Assembly (NCBI GenBank): GCA_029224185.1
Contig: CM055193.1
Span: 16,269,169-16,333,168 of the forward strand
Direction of reading: 5' to 3'
DNA length: 64,000 nucleotides
From: Karalla daura
Taxonomy: Eukaryota > Chordata > Actinopteri > Chaetodontiformes > Leiognathidae
The notes beneath the pieces are model-generated. The model was not told the origin of the DNA. It saw nothing but the letters and a program-made list of their open reading frames with translations, and made no database searches. Both the position numbers and the translations under genes were made by a program. The stretch's first letter is position 1. Every line of letters starts with the position of its first letter. Positions 1 through 10,945 of the stretch are shown here, one piece after another.

Positions 1-560
1 TCTTTCCCTCCATCCGCCCCTGTCCCAATTCAATAAGAGGAGGAAATTACCCAGGATGCTTCCTGGCAGGGGGGTGGGGGTTGCAGCAGACTATGTAGAA
101 ATGGGTGAGGAGTGAGAGGAGAGTAGACAAGAGGGGGGAGGAGGCGGTGGAGGGGAGATGTCAGGGCGGTGGCTGGGCAAAGGAAGGAGGAAGATGGAGA
201 GGAGGAGGAGGAGGAGGAGGAGAGAAAATAAGAAGGGGAGAAGGTGGACGTGCTTGGCCGGGGTGAAAATAAAAATGAGAAAATTTGTAGATGAGGGTGG
301 AAGATGAGGAGGACTGAGGGGAGGGGGGAGGTGATAGGGGGCGGTTGTGGGGGAATGAGGGAAGGAATTAAAAAAAGGAGAACGAGGTGGTTCATTATCG
401 TTTATGGTCCCCTCTCCCTCTCTCTGCCCATTATTTCTGCTACCTCCAGAGGAAAGACATTTCATTATTTTTGGGAGGAGGGGAGAGTGTGTGAAGATGT
501 GGGGGTGTGTGTGGGGGGTGTGCAAAGGGGAGATAGGTTGGGGGTTGGTTGGTCCGTTAT
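1..560 (+). repeat. Purine-rich (GA) tract with (GGA)n core
   Basis: The plus strand is strongly purine-biased for about 500 bases, with a GGA triplet run at 199-222 and many G/A blocks around it. Minus-strand open frames here are Pro/Ser/Leu-rich because they read the complementary pyrimidine strand, so they are not genes. Such homopurine DNA can form triplex (H-DNA) structures. Confidence 0.7.
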
Positions 561-2610
561 AATTACTAAAAGACTGTTGAGAAGAAAGAAATCATACATT
601 TTTGAGATAAAAGGCTGGTCGCTGCATGGAGCGGCCTTGGAAAAAGTGTTTCCGTGTGCTGAGAAATAAAAGGCCAGGTGAGATGATTCTGAATCATGGT
701 CCTGTTCTTCTTCTCTGGCCTGTGATTTATTTTCCACGATGGAGGCGATAATGGAATAGAAAGGAACGATAATTCATTGTTATTCTCCACAAATACAACA
801 CTTGTCACCCATCATGAAGTCATATAGACTTTTCTTTTTCTTCTCACAGGAAGATGTGAAATGATGCTCCAGCACATACCTGCACACATTATACTGATCT
901 GTAGATACTTGAGTGTATATTATGTGTACATACATGTTATTGCTCTATGTTTATTTACACACTTTACCATGCTCGTTTTGTACCCAAAACAAATTCCTTT
1001 GAGCTATGGAACTATTAAAACAAATCCATAATAAATGCACATCTGATTATGAAATGACCCACAACCTCAACACATGCAAAATCCACAGCTACAGAGCTTT
1101 TAGCCAATACAAAGATCACATAGAGTCTTTTCTGTGCGGCTCTGAGCCCCTCAGGTGGGTTTTGCACCAGGGGCGTGACCTTTATCACTTCTTATCCTCT
1201 CACCATCTGCCCCGAATCTCTCCAGTGTATACTGACCAGTGAAGTAGAAATACCATGGAAACAGCCCCGGCAAAAACACATCCCCTCGATGGCCTGTGAG
1301 TGCACAGCACTCTCTATGAGAATAACAGGGTACATTTCCTTGAATATTAATGGAGGAAAACTCAGACTTTGACTCCCATTTCTCCACGATGTCCTTTCTC
1401 TGATGCTTTGGAGAAGGTGGATGAACTCTTCTTCTTCGAAAAACGCAACAGGCGACGAACCAGAGAGACACAGGGTGCAGTAAAGCACTCCTCCCATGCC
1501 TGTCAGGCAAGTTCAAAGACCTCGCTGCATTTCTTGTCATTGCCAACTCGGCAGCGGTAAAGACAGCCTCAGCTGATAGAGGCGACAACGGTCACCAGAG
1601 CGTATTTGAAGATTTTCAAAATAAAGAAAAAGTGGTGACATTTACACTGTTTACTAATGGTGCATGTGCGTTGTTTCAGCTTACAAAAAAAATCCAGCCT
1701 GGGAGATATGTCCTCTCTTGTACACTCTTACATAACAGAATTTTAAAGACTAAACCTAAACTAAGACTAAAAGCGTGTTGCGTGTCCCAAACTCAACATT
1801 GGACCCAGTACCAACCATGCTGCAGCCTTGCATATATTTGAAGCCTTTTCGTCATCTCAATCCTGGTGTACAATCACACACAGGCCCCCATTTGACTGCG
1901 ACAGTCCGAGGCTCCCACTGGAAAATGCAACCACTTGTAATTCACCGGTGCTGTTTCATAACCTCGCAGGTCAAGCAGGCCACTGAGTGTTTTCTGTGGC
2001 CCAGGAGGTGATAAGCATTCTTATCAAAACACTTGCTGAACTGCAATTCCCTCTGCTCTGTGTCCGCTGCATGGGCGCGCGTGCTTAATTACCATGCACT
2101 CCCACCCTCGACCTATAGGTGGCAGGTTTGCCATGTGAATGTATGCTGTGGCTGGAGCACACGCACACTCACACACACGCAATGCAGCGTGGTGTGTGCA
2201 GGACAGCGGTCGGTGTGTATTGAAAAGCGAGTGTGAGTGATCCAGTGTAAAGGTCAGTGTGCAAAAGAAATGAAACCTCAGCTGAAACAAAGTGTCTTCT
2301 CCTGGAGTGTCACTGCGTGTTTGTCCAAGAAACATATTAAAAGAGCATCCGCAGCACCGTCCTGCAGCCAGGATCTGCTTTTTAATATACTGCCTCTATA
2401 TTTATATTTAACACGCACAAAGAGCAATATTTTCATTGGAAATCACTGGGTATTGTTGGCGTTTGAGGAATGTCTCATTTTCCTCTTTATTTAGGTTTTG
2501 TGCAGCACCTGCATGATTTGCTGCATGGTTCTTTTCTGTTTGGTGCAAATAAGGCAGAGTAATGACTGGTTTTATATTACCGCTTTAAGTCACAGACTTC
2601 ATACACGGAA

Positions 2611-2820
2611 CTCCCATCCATCCACCCATGGACAGGTCTCCAGTCCACGCACACACCATCCACTCTCTAATCTAGTGGCAATTTAGAGTCCCCAGTCAAC
2701 CCAAACACATATTTGGACTGTGAGGAAAACCCACGTAGACACAGGGAAAAGACACAAAGGCCTTGAGACAAACTGGGATGTGGACTGTTACTGTGAGGTA
2801 GCGGCAATATTCACCAGTCC
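2611..2820 (+). mobile_element. LINE-like (L2/Maui-type) 3'-tail remnant
   Basis: In order there is a 'catccatccacccatg' start, 'gacaggtctccagtcc', 'ggcaatttagagtcccc', 'ttggactgtgaggaaaac', and a tail with 'ctgtgaggtagcggca'. These blocks match in order the abundant teleost repeat that ends with a LINE-like 3' region. The copy is diverged and internally deleted. Family assignment rests on memory of the signature and was not checked by alignment. Confidence 0.6.
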
Positions 2821-4431
2821 ACTGTCGTGCATAAATGGTGGATGCATTTGTTTTTTTTAACCCAGTTCATCAAGCTCAAAATCTGTGAATCTGTTAATCT
2901 CCCCTAAAGAAATTTCACTCATGGGATTTTTCTGCTGCTCTGACAGTCAAACTCTGACCCGCTGATGTGTCTAGAAACGAGGAGTCTAATGAGGTACCGC
3001 TGATGCTTTATTTGCAATTAAGTGTTTGAGTTGAAATGCTCCAGCTGACTGATTTGTTTTGTGGATGATAATGAAATCTGCTGTGAGGTCTGACGGCGAC
3101 AACATGAGGAGGGGAATAGACGGGCGGAAGAGGGGAAGAAATCAGATAGTGGAGCTCCATCTCTAATGTTTTAAATGGGATTAGGTGAAGACTCGGTGGA
3201 CAGTTGAATGGGTGCACTGCGCTAAATGTGCTACACTAACCCTCTGTGAGGCTTAATGTTGAGCTTGCATTGAAAGTGACCATTTTGAGGCTGTTGCTGA
3301 TCACATTCAGAGACGTGTTTCTGCCGTTGATACAAATCAGTTGGAAATATCCATCAGATTATGCAGGTAACTTTATATTCATAATATTTCATCACTGACA
3401 GACAGCACATTCTCATTCATGAGTTAACTTTCTGAACTGTGAAGGAGTCCCTGATTATTCTTTAGGTTCATAAATGACAGAAAAGGAACTCTAAAAGACT
3501 TGATGATGAGATGAAATGTGAAGTTATGCGTTAACCCACCAATAAGAAATGCCAGTTGTGAGATTATTTGACAGAAAAAAGATACAAATCTGAAACACGA
3601 TTTTATGAATACTTGTTTAATTTCATATCAGTAAAATGACTTGAAGGTGAGTTTTTTAAGAAAGGTCCTGAAGAACCAGACTTTCACATGTTTGGACTGG
3701 AATTACTTTCCCACTTTACTTTTCCTCGCTTTGTCATTTTCAGATTTTGTTTAGTTTCTGCTTTCTTTGACACTTTGTGCCTGGTGCTGAAACCGTGTTG
3801 GGAAAGATAATTGGGACAAATGCGGCATGCAGCTCTCTGACCAGGAATCAGGAAGCTTGTTTAATGCCACGCTAACTTTTAGCCCTAACCTTGAGCTCCT
3901 GTTTCCTGGTGGAAATCTGTACTTTGAATTGAATTAAACAAGTTTTGAAAATATTTGGCAATCCCTTTATCATCCTGTTTTTGATTGTATGGCAACCACA
4001 CATATGCTTTAGACTGATCGGTTGTCCTCCCTGTCACTCTCATGGATAATGGCAAACCTTGCTAAACAGTGGAGCTTACCAACTTTTTCACAAACTGCAG
4101 TAAGTGGTAGAGCGATGAGCTATGGAGCTATGTACATATCCAGCCTATATGTTTAAAGACTATTGTTAACAAAACCAAGTTAAAAGCAGTTTTTCGTCTC
4201 AGCTCCCTTTTTAGAAGATCGAATAAGGAAAAGAAGAATCACTTTCCTAGTCGGTCCATTAATTTATGGTCGAATACCTTAATTTGTCATACCGAGATAA
4301 ATTCAGTCTTGACTGGTCTGTCGATTAGGTTTAGTGCAAGCGAGTCCTTGTGTTTTACTTGTACAGTTAGTGATTCATGAAAGGGTTTATATCACTATTT
4401 TTGTGGCCACTCTGGTACTGGTATAGAATAC

Positions 4432-4474
4432 ATTCTCTCTCTCTTTCTCTCTCTCTCTCTCCCCTTCTCTCTCA
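4432..4474 (+). repeat. (CT)n microsatellite
   Basis: A pyrimidine run of CT repeats with occasional T or CC interruptions, directly upstream of the GC-rich promoter. GAGA-type CT tracts are often found in core promoter surroundings. Confidence 0.85.
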
Positions 4475-4620
4475 CTCTGTGATGTCACCGGCCGCGGCCC
4501 CGCCCCCTCGCGGTTGCCACACAGAGTCTTGAGGGTCCTGTTGTGTGCTTTCACTCCCTCCCTCCCCGGGTACAGTCAGTCGCATCGTGCTTATTTTGAC
4601 ACACACACGCACACATAAAC
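4475..4620 (+). promoter_or_regulatory. CpG-island promoter
   Basis: Composition changes abruptly from A/T-rich to CpG-rich. Visible elements are a CRE-like TGATGTCAC at 4480-4488, a GC-box (Sp/KLF) in 'ccccgccccc' at about 4497-4507, and NotI-like CG-rich sequence around 4489-4500. No convincing TATA box is present, as is usual for CpG-island promoters with dispersed start sites. About 120-240 bp downstream lies a good splice donor on the same strand, which gives the orientation. The CpG-rich state continues into the intron to about 5480. Confidence 0.6.
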
Positions 4621-4741
4621 ACCGAGGCCGATGAATAAACTACTGAACTGAGCGGCGGAAACAAGAGGCGACGAGTGCGGAGACGCGTGCACGGAGGCGG
4701 AGGCGGCCGACTTTCACGTTTGTAATCTTGCAGAAGTGAAG
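4560..4741 (+). other. Probable non-coding first exon (5' UTR)
   Basis: The 3' boundary is the donor 'gtgaag|gtaagg' (exon end 4741), which matches the vertebrate consensus well. The 5' end is approximate, since the transcription start cannot be read from the sequence. The exon is CpG- and purine-rich, and its only ATG (4631) opens a six-codon frame that stops at once. If it is spliced to the exon at 33257, the frame is open back to a TGA at about 4649-4651 but has no ATG, so this exon would be untranslated. Other exons could lie between them, and no transcript evidence is available. Confidence 0.5.
4631..4651 (+). other. Upstream open reading frame in exon 1
   Basis: ATG at 4631 followed by five codons and TGA, inside the probable 5' UTR. 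The start context is weak to moderate. A second very short frame (ATG at 33258, four codons then stop) lies at the start of the next exon, so the leader may carry two uORFs before the main start. Such uORFs commonly reduce main-frame translation; the effect here is inference. Confidence 0.35.
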
Positions 4742-4784
4742 GTAAGGAGGATCTCTATGTATCTGTATCCCGGAGCGTTTTGCA

Positions 4785-4837
4785 GCCTCTCCTCCTCCTC
4801 CTTCTCCTCCTCCTCCTCCTCCTCCTCCTCTCCTCCT
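4785..4837 (+). repeat. (TCC)n microsatellite in proximal intron
   Basis: TCC triplets with one CTT interruption, about 45 bp after the exon-1 donor. The complementary strand reads as a poly-Glu frame, which is an artefact. Confidence 0.85.
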
Positions 4838-5037
4838 GACAGTCGCATCTGACAGCCGCCTGCAGGGCTCTCCTCTGCGGTCGCATCACAGCGCAGCTCC
4901 ACTGACAGGCGCTCTGATCGGTGATCGATGCCAGGCTCTGGCTCTGGGCGCACTAAGTTGCATTGTGCCGCTGTCATCGCTCTCGTCTTGGTGTGCGGGT
5001 CGGGGGGCAGCGGACTCCGTTAAAGCACCTGGTGAGG

Positions 5038-5040
<3 letters not shown>

Positions 5041-5086
<46 letters not shown>

Positions 5087-5100
5087 TGCGCGCGTGTGTT
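5041..5100 (+). repeat. (TG)n microsatellite with CG-alternating end
   Basis: Twenty-one TG units followed by alternating purine-pyrimidine CG-rich DNA at 5081-5095. The alternation is almost unbroken, which favours left-handed Z-DNA. It lies about 300 bp downstream of exon 1. Confidence 0.9.
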
Positions 5101-5308
5101 GGTCATTGTGTGCAGGCCGCCCCGTCCTGCGACAACTATCGTTATCATTATCATTCATGAGCGTGTTTCTGGTGTAATGCAGGGAGCAGGAGGCCCGCGT
5201 GCTCCTGACAGACGCACATTGTTCTGTTATGCTGCGTGAGCGCGCGCGAGTGTGAAGAGCGTGCGCGCACGCGCTCCAGCGGTGTGTCCGTCCGACCGAC
5301 CGTCCGTC

Positions 5309-5348
5309 TGTGTGCGTGCGTGCTTGCGTGTGTGTGTGCGTGTGCGTG

Positions 5349-5387
<39 letters not shown>
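5309..5387 (+). repeat. Imperfect (TG)n array with C interruptions
   Basis: TG units with regularly placed TGCG variants, then an uninterrupted run at about 5358-5386. It is the second Z-prone array in the promoter-proximal intron. CG-alternating blocks at 5241-5248 and 5261-5274 lie between the two arrays. Confidence 0.9.
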
Positions 5388-6835
5388 ACGCTAGGTTGGG
5401 TGGGTGTATAGGTGGGTGATGCGGAATGACCAAGCACCCGCGCGCGCTTGGGAACAATCGGTGGCGCGTGCCAAGCATTGAAACAGTGGGCTCTCATTTG
5501 AATGGACCTCTGTGACGTGTGGTGGTGGAGAGGAGCCCAGTGTGAGAGAGTACGAACATCACCGGACAGACAGCGCTGTCTCTGCCCCTCTGTAACAGTA
5601 ATTACAGTGAGAAGATTGATGATGATGCTAAACTTTATTTTTACAACTTCTCTCGCGTCAGAAATGCAACTTTAAGTACTTCCCATAAAAATGGCAGTGA
5701 ATACGAAAGCACATGGGATTAGGAAATTATCAAAAATTAAGATAAAAAATTCAAAATGAATTTAGGGTTAAGTTATAAAAGTATATCACTTTGAAACAAG
5801 TGTGTCTGACGTTGAAATTTGACGCTTAGAAATTTCTGATCTGTATCACAGTCAGATAGACACATGCCCAGAACATTACACACTTGTCTAATTTGATAAC
5901 AAACATCACATTATCTTGCATTCCTGTCTTTTGTGATTTGAAAGATAGTCTGACTAGAGAGTGACATGCAATTAGACATAAAGCTTCCATATCTTATCTT
6001 TTCAATCCTCTCATGATTGTAGCAATATGTGAATGACAATTAAATATTTGGTAAAATAGTGCCTCTCATTGGTCTTATGGCCAGATTTCCTTCATGGACA
6101 TGTCTATGTTACAGTCTTGTTACAGTGTTAATATGAAGAGCAGAAAACTCTAGATCAACTCTCAACTCGCATCCAAATGGCTGTAATTTAGGAGGCAGCA
6201 GACCGAAAGCATCTGCTAAAACATCCTGTTGTGACCACTCTATCACACTGTCTAATAGTCGCACAGCCTACAGCATTAAATCCACGTTCTCTGATTCCCA
6301 AACTGCTTTCAGTGATAGCTCTTTACACACAGGCAGTTCAGAGGTCGGAGTCAGGCTGTCAGAGCAGTTCACTGCCTTGCCTGAGAGCCCTTCAGCAGGG
6401 GCAGAGGCTCCCAGACAGAGAGAGGCTTGAACCATGCACTCCGGACTCTTAAAGCACCATCAGAGGTGCTGTACACAGTACCCGTTTCCACGGCAACGTC
6501 TCCCAAGAGACTCTGCAGTTGCCGCAGGTTGCTTTCAAAAACTCATCATACAAAATTACTTTCAAGACTATCAGGAAAATGGTTTCCTGGTCGCAGTTTG
6601 GAGAAATTGAAGTCTTGTTCCTGCTTTAAAAAAAGAAAAAGAAAACAGTAGAACGAGTAGGGGGATGCTGACACTGGGATTTACATTGTTCACACTGAGA
6701 GCGTTCAGCTGTCTTTTCAAGGTCAGAGGTGCGCACAGTGTGAGGTTGAGTGGGCTGTGGTCCTGTCTGGATTTCAGTTCGGTTTAATATTTGGTTTGGG
6801 GTCAGATTTTGTGAAAACACTCAGCTTGTGAATGG

Positions 6836-7035
6836 ATGAAAAGGTCAGTGGTTTGAGCCCCAGTTGAAGTAGCAAGACACGGAACCCTAAACTGCTCCTG
6901 TGTGGGTGTTATGGTCGAAGCTTCTGGATGAGATGACAGACTGTGAGGAACAGCCTCTACCACCGTGTGATTTGTGTCTATAAAATGCTATGTCCTGCGT
7001 ACGACTGGTATTTATTTAGGCCGTTGTGGAAATGT
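6836..7035 (+). mobile_element. tRNA-like SINE remnant
   Basis: It begins with a B-box-like 'ggtttgagcccc'. It continues with 'agcaagacacggaaccctaa' and 'ctgctcctgtg', in the order seen in a common teleost SINE-type repeat (B box, 'gcaagacactgaacccc', 'tgctcctg'). The A box is not recognisable and the 3' part has decayed, so this is a fossil rather than a tRNA gene. Confidence 0.45.
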
Positions 7036-7874
7036 AAAATAACATGAGCCATCTTGCCAGCTTTAATGTCTCCATGTTTTCATGTTTTCAAACTGATTAT
7101 ACGCTGAATGTCCCTGGTTACCTTAATAGGACTTGGATAGTGTGTTGAGTACCTGAGTACCTGTAAGTGTTTGTTATCTCCTAGCTCAGTGTTTTACATG
7201 TGTGTAGTTCTGTAGGGCCTCACATCAGACCTTAATATGCCATTGCGGCTGCCTGGTGTCTAAGGGGTTAAAGTCTTCACAGATTTTCTGCCGCGCCCCT
7301 CCCCACCCTCTGCCTTCTGCCAGGGGACAGTAGGGCTAGAAGAGCCTCTTCCAGGATAAATCCTCCTGCGAGGGCCTGCATAGCTCCTCTCTGCTCGGCT
7401 CCAAAATAACTCTAGTTTCTCTCTGACCCTGCCATGTGCTCAGCCTCACCCTGCCCTCCTGCGGGGTGGAAGGACAGGCTGTCTTCTAATCCCCTTTTCC
7501 TCGTCATCCTCTTCCTCTTATTCTGGATGGGCTGGGTCCCTCTATTTCTGGAGTCTTGGTTACCAGTGTCTTCTCGTGTCACCTCACTATGTTTGTGAAT
7601 GTTTCCCCAACGTTGTAATAGTCAGACACCTGCTGTGAGCTGCTGTTCAAGGTGATGGCTTCAAAGCCATATTTTGCTTTTCGACTGATTATTTGTTTAA
7701 GCGCAAGGCCTGTTGGCTATTGTTTTGATTATTATTTATTTATATTTCTTTCAAAAGTGCAAAAATGTATCAATAAGGTTGACTAAAACATTCAAATGGT
7801 TGAATTTGAAGTAAATTGATCCCTTCATAATCTTAGCTCCTTTGTACTTGCTGAAGACGCCAGTCTCCAAAACA

Positions 7875-8095
7875 CATAGGGCAAAAGCAGGGAATACACC
7901 TGAGCACTCTCACACTCAAACCTGGCAATTTAGAGCCTCAAATGAGCCCATACATGTATATTTTTTGGACTATGGGAGGAAACTGATATGCACAGAGGGC
8001 ACCCATGCAGATATGGGGAGAGAACATGGAAAACTCCACACAGAAAGGCCCAGCGTCTGATTGAGATTTGGACCTTCTTGAATTGAGGCGAGATC
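7875..8095 (+). mobile_element. LINE-like (L2/Maui-type) 3'-tail remnant
   Basis: Ordered signature blocks are 'ggcaatttagagcctc', 'ttggactatgggaggaaac', 'agatatggggagagaacatg', 'aactccacacagaaaggcc' and 'ttggaccttcttgaattgag'. It is the best preserved copy in the window. It shares block order with the copies at 2.6, 9.3 and 31.0 kb. Confidence 0.7.
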
Positions 8096-8620
8096 CAACA
8101 TGTCTCTGGGAATTCATTTACAATTTATAGAAGCAGAAGCAGCAAATTGTGACGGGGAAACCGGAGCCAGCAAAAGCTTGGCGCTGTGTGGACAATGCCT
8201 CATTTGATCAATCAAGTATCAGAAATGCTCTTTGGCTTTAAATCTCTCCAGTCAGCTCATTGTTTTAACTCTGCTTCAGAGTTTTTGATAGGTGCCAGAG
8301 TGCCCTCTCAGCATGCATATTCATGCACAGAAACACACGCACACACTCCACAAATCAAACATGGACCAAGGATGTGGCTTAAAAATCAAAGTGAAGGAAT
8401 GAACCTTTCTAATATCAAAATCTAAGGTCTATCTATTGTTTTCTGGACTATAGTCTGATCTTTCTGTGCTCCTTCTGTGATCGGACACCGAGAGGAAATG
8501 TGTCATATACCAAGTCCAGACAGCCAGCAGCCAGATCGCTATACTTGCCACGACGGTTAGATGTATGCAGGGGAATGTTTTTCTGTGAAACTGTTAGATA
8601 GACATTCCAGACTAATGTGA

Positions 8621-8628
8621 TGACGTCA
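8621..8628. promoter_or_regulatory. Consensus CRE palindrome
   Basis: TGACGTCA, the full CREB/ATF palindrome, in otherwise ordinary intronic DNA. One such octamer is expected about every 65 kb by chance, and less often in CpG-depleted DNA. Confidence 0.35.
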
Positions 8629-9307
8629 GTGCGTGCTGATGCACGACATATGGGCCAAATGAAATGGTCTGTCAAACGATACAAGCAGAGGAGCCATTAT
8701 ATCATTCTGAATATATACATCTACTTCTGCTGCTGCCTGTCTCCCGTGGGAGACAAACGTTGCTTTTATTTCCACTGTCTGTGGCTCTGTATTGTCAGAG
8801 AGCCCGTGGACAGGCACTGCAGGCTCTTTTGGACATTCGCAGAAAAAGAAAACCTATTAAACTGGCTCGTGCCACCAGACAAATGCCAACGTGTACCCCT
8901 AGAGCCATGGTACTTTACTTTTAAATCCAAAGACCAAAGAGACCAAAGTCATGTTCCTAATGCTGGTCTGCAAGAGGCAAATAAAGCCCCAGAATGTAAA
9001 GTAGAGATTTTTACTATTCATATAAAATCCCCTGCAGATGAGTCACCAGCAAATTGACCTGAGCTGCCTCTGGATGTGAATTTTACAGCTCCAGGAAACG
9101 GCAGCAGCTGAACACCGAGCTCGCTTTTCTCTTTATTTCACAAAAAAAAACAAAAACCAAAAAAAGAACGCTAAAATCACACAACACTTCTGCTTTGCTG
9201 TTGCTTGATGTTGTGGCAGAGCTGAGAACGATGGTTTAAGTTGACTTAAGTCTGAAAACTGAAGTACACCGATAGGTCCCAGTTTCTTACCTACCAATAG
9301 AGTATTT

Positions 9308-9580
9308 CCATCCATCCATTATATTACCTGCCTTGTGCCCAACGCTTTTGTAGGACTCTACTAGAGCCTAACTCCAGCTCATGTAAGATGAAGCCAGGGA
9401 ATATGCCCTGGGCAGATTGTCGGTCCATCGCAGGACACACACCATTCACTCTTACACTCTGGCCTAGTACTGTAGCAGTGTAAATCTCTATACCTACGCT
9501 GACATGGAAATGACATATGAACATACAATGACATACGAGCTCCACATCGAAAGTCCCCTCAGAAACCAGGAAAAAAAAGA
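9308..9580 (+). mobile_element. LINE-like (L2/Maui-type) 3'-tail remnant
   Basis: It starts with 'tccatccatccattatatt', then 'agagcctaactccagctc', 'gccctgggcagattgtcggtcc', 'atcgcaggacacacaccattcac' in separate blocks, and a degraded end. The arrangement corresponds to the 5' half of the same dispersed repeat as at 7.9 kb, with the rest strongly diverged. Confidence 0.6.
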
Positions 9581-10849
9581 TGTCACATTTTCCAACAGCT
9601 TCCAGATGGATACCGGATGGTAAACTGCTGCTCATCTTTTTTTTTCTTGCATCATCTGAACGTGGAACAACTTGCAGCCTGCACTTGACTGTTTTTATTT
9701 TCTGAAAGCCGAAAGCCTTGGAGTGCACCTTTCCAAGCATTCTGCTTATAATTAAGGCTTAGCAGGAAGGTAATAGCGGACACTTGGCAGTCTTCGTGCT
9801 GTACTTCATGTGTAGCAGTGGGAGTCAAAGGTGCAGAGCTCTCTGCAGCGTAAAGCTGCTGCTGCTCGCCCGTGCTTCGCACTTGATGAGCTCAGCCTGT
9901 TGTGTGCAAACTCAGTATTTGATTAGCATTGCCTAAGGCAGCGTGTATTTCCCTGGCCTTTGTAGTGGAACCATAAAGCGAGGGGAGGTCAAGCTAAACA
10001 CTTGTGAATGTAAACACATTCATGCAGCAGACAGGGCCACGGCAGCCCAACAAAGAGAATCCACCGCCGTTAGGATCTGAACATTAACATGACATGTCGG
10101 GTGAATGCATAATCACATGGTGGGCTGGCTCACTGAAATCAGGTAACCTCTGCTGCATCAGCCCAACAAGGCAGGGCACCTGTCTTGTTCAAAGATCTAT
10201 GGCAAATAATGTGTTAAAGGAATGAACGATTTTCATTGCACAGTTGCTATCCCGCCCATTTAGTCAAACATCTCTTAAATCTCCCTGTGGTTTCTTTGTT
10301 TGATCCACACAGTTTGTGCTCCCTTTCTTCTCCTCAAGGTTTCATCATATTTGTTAAAGAGGAAACGCAGCGAAACCTAAACCTTCAGGCAGCCGTGGGT
10401 GGTGGAGTTGAAAGAGGTGGGGATTTGTTAAGTGATCACAGGGTTAAAGTCTTTTCAGAGTTCACTGCAGCCCTCGCAGGATAAAACCATTCAGCAGAAA
10501 ATGTGGAAAAGAGAAGCGTTTCCTGCTCCAGTCACTGTGGTGCAGTTTGTGAAGAGCTTTTTTTTGTAATGCATACAAACATTTTTAAATGTTAATGCCC
10601 CACTGTGGCAACATGTGCATAATTTCAACAGCAAAAAACAGCAGTAACACTAAAACATGAACAAGAACACTAGATATTGTGTACATATAGAGTAAAAATA
10701 TTAGTTGGAAAATATCCTAAAAACCAACATCTGTTCATAAAGTTCATGTTCAAGTTCATGAAAAAGTGCAGCAGGGCTGAAATAAGCTGCTGATGAACTG
10801 TTACAGATGAAATTGAACCTGAGGAACACGTCTCCAATGTCTCCACGTG

Positions 10850-10945
10850 TCACTTGTGTTTGGCGAGACAACTTGTCATACTCGAGTAACTGAAAATGTC
10901 CTGGAAACGTCCTGGAAAATGATGACGGGGAAAGAGTGGCAACTC
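10850..10945 (+). repeat. Remnant of a 'tcctggaaaa' dispersed repeat
   Basis: It contains 'aaatgtcctggaaacgtcc', 'tcctggaaaatgatga' and 'aagagtggcaactctc'. This resembles the 3' end of a repeat whose 5' end ('gggttcccatg', 'ctggaaaa') occurs at 22.8 and 59.5 kb. The ends of the family would be inverted relative to each other (gttcccac / gtggcaac). Confidence 0.35.

Larger units (their letters stand above)
1..4430. other. Non-coding stretch upstream of the promoter
   Basis: I see no exon here. Open frames are short and follow base composition. The first 560 bases are a purine-rich tract and 2611-2820 is a decayed interspersed repeat. The rest (about 700-2600 and 2830-4430) is unremarkable A/T-leaning DNA with short (CA)n-like patches near 2160. 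It is probably intergenic DNA 5' of the gene starting near 4.6 kb, but an intron of a neighbouring gene cannot be excluded. Confidence 0.6.

Noticed and set aside
4886..5497. Minus-strand frame of 203 codons rich in His-Thr repeats
   Set aside because: It is the reading of the TG arrays and CG-rich DNA on the other strand; no splice, homology or codon support.
6836..6910. Possible tRNA gene
   Set aside because: Only a B-box-like motif is present; no A box, no cloverleaf arms, and the downstream sequence matches a SINE-type repeat.
8617..9057. 146-codon plus-strand frame
   Set aside because: Mixed, Cys/aromatic-rich peptide without family resemblance, codon bias or splice signals; this length is plausible by chance in 64 kb over six frames.
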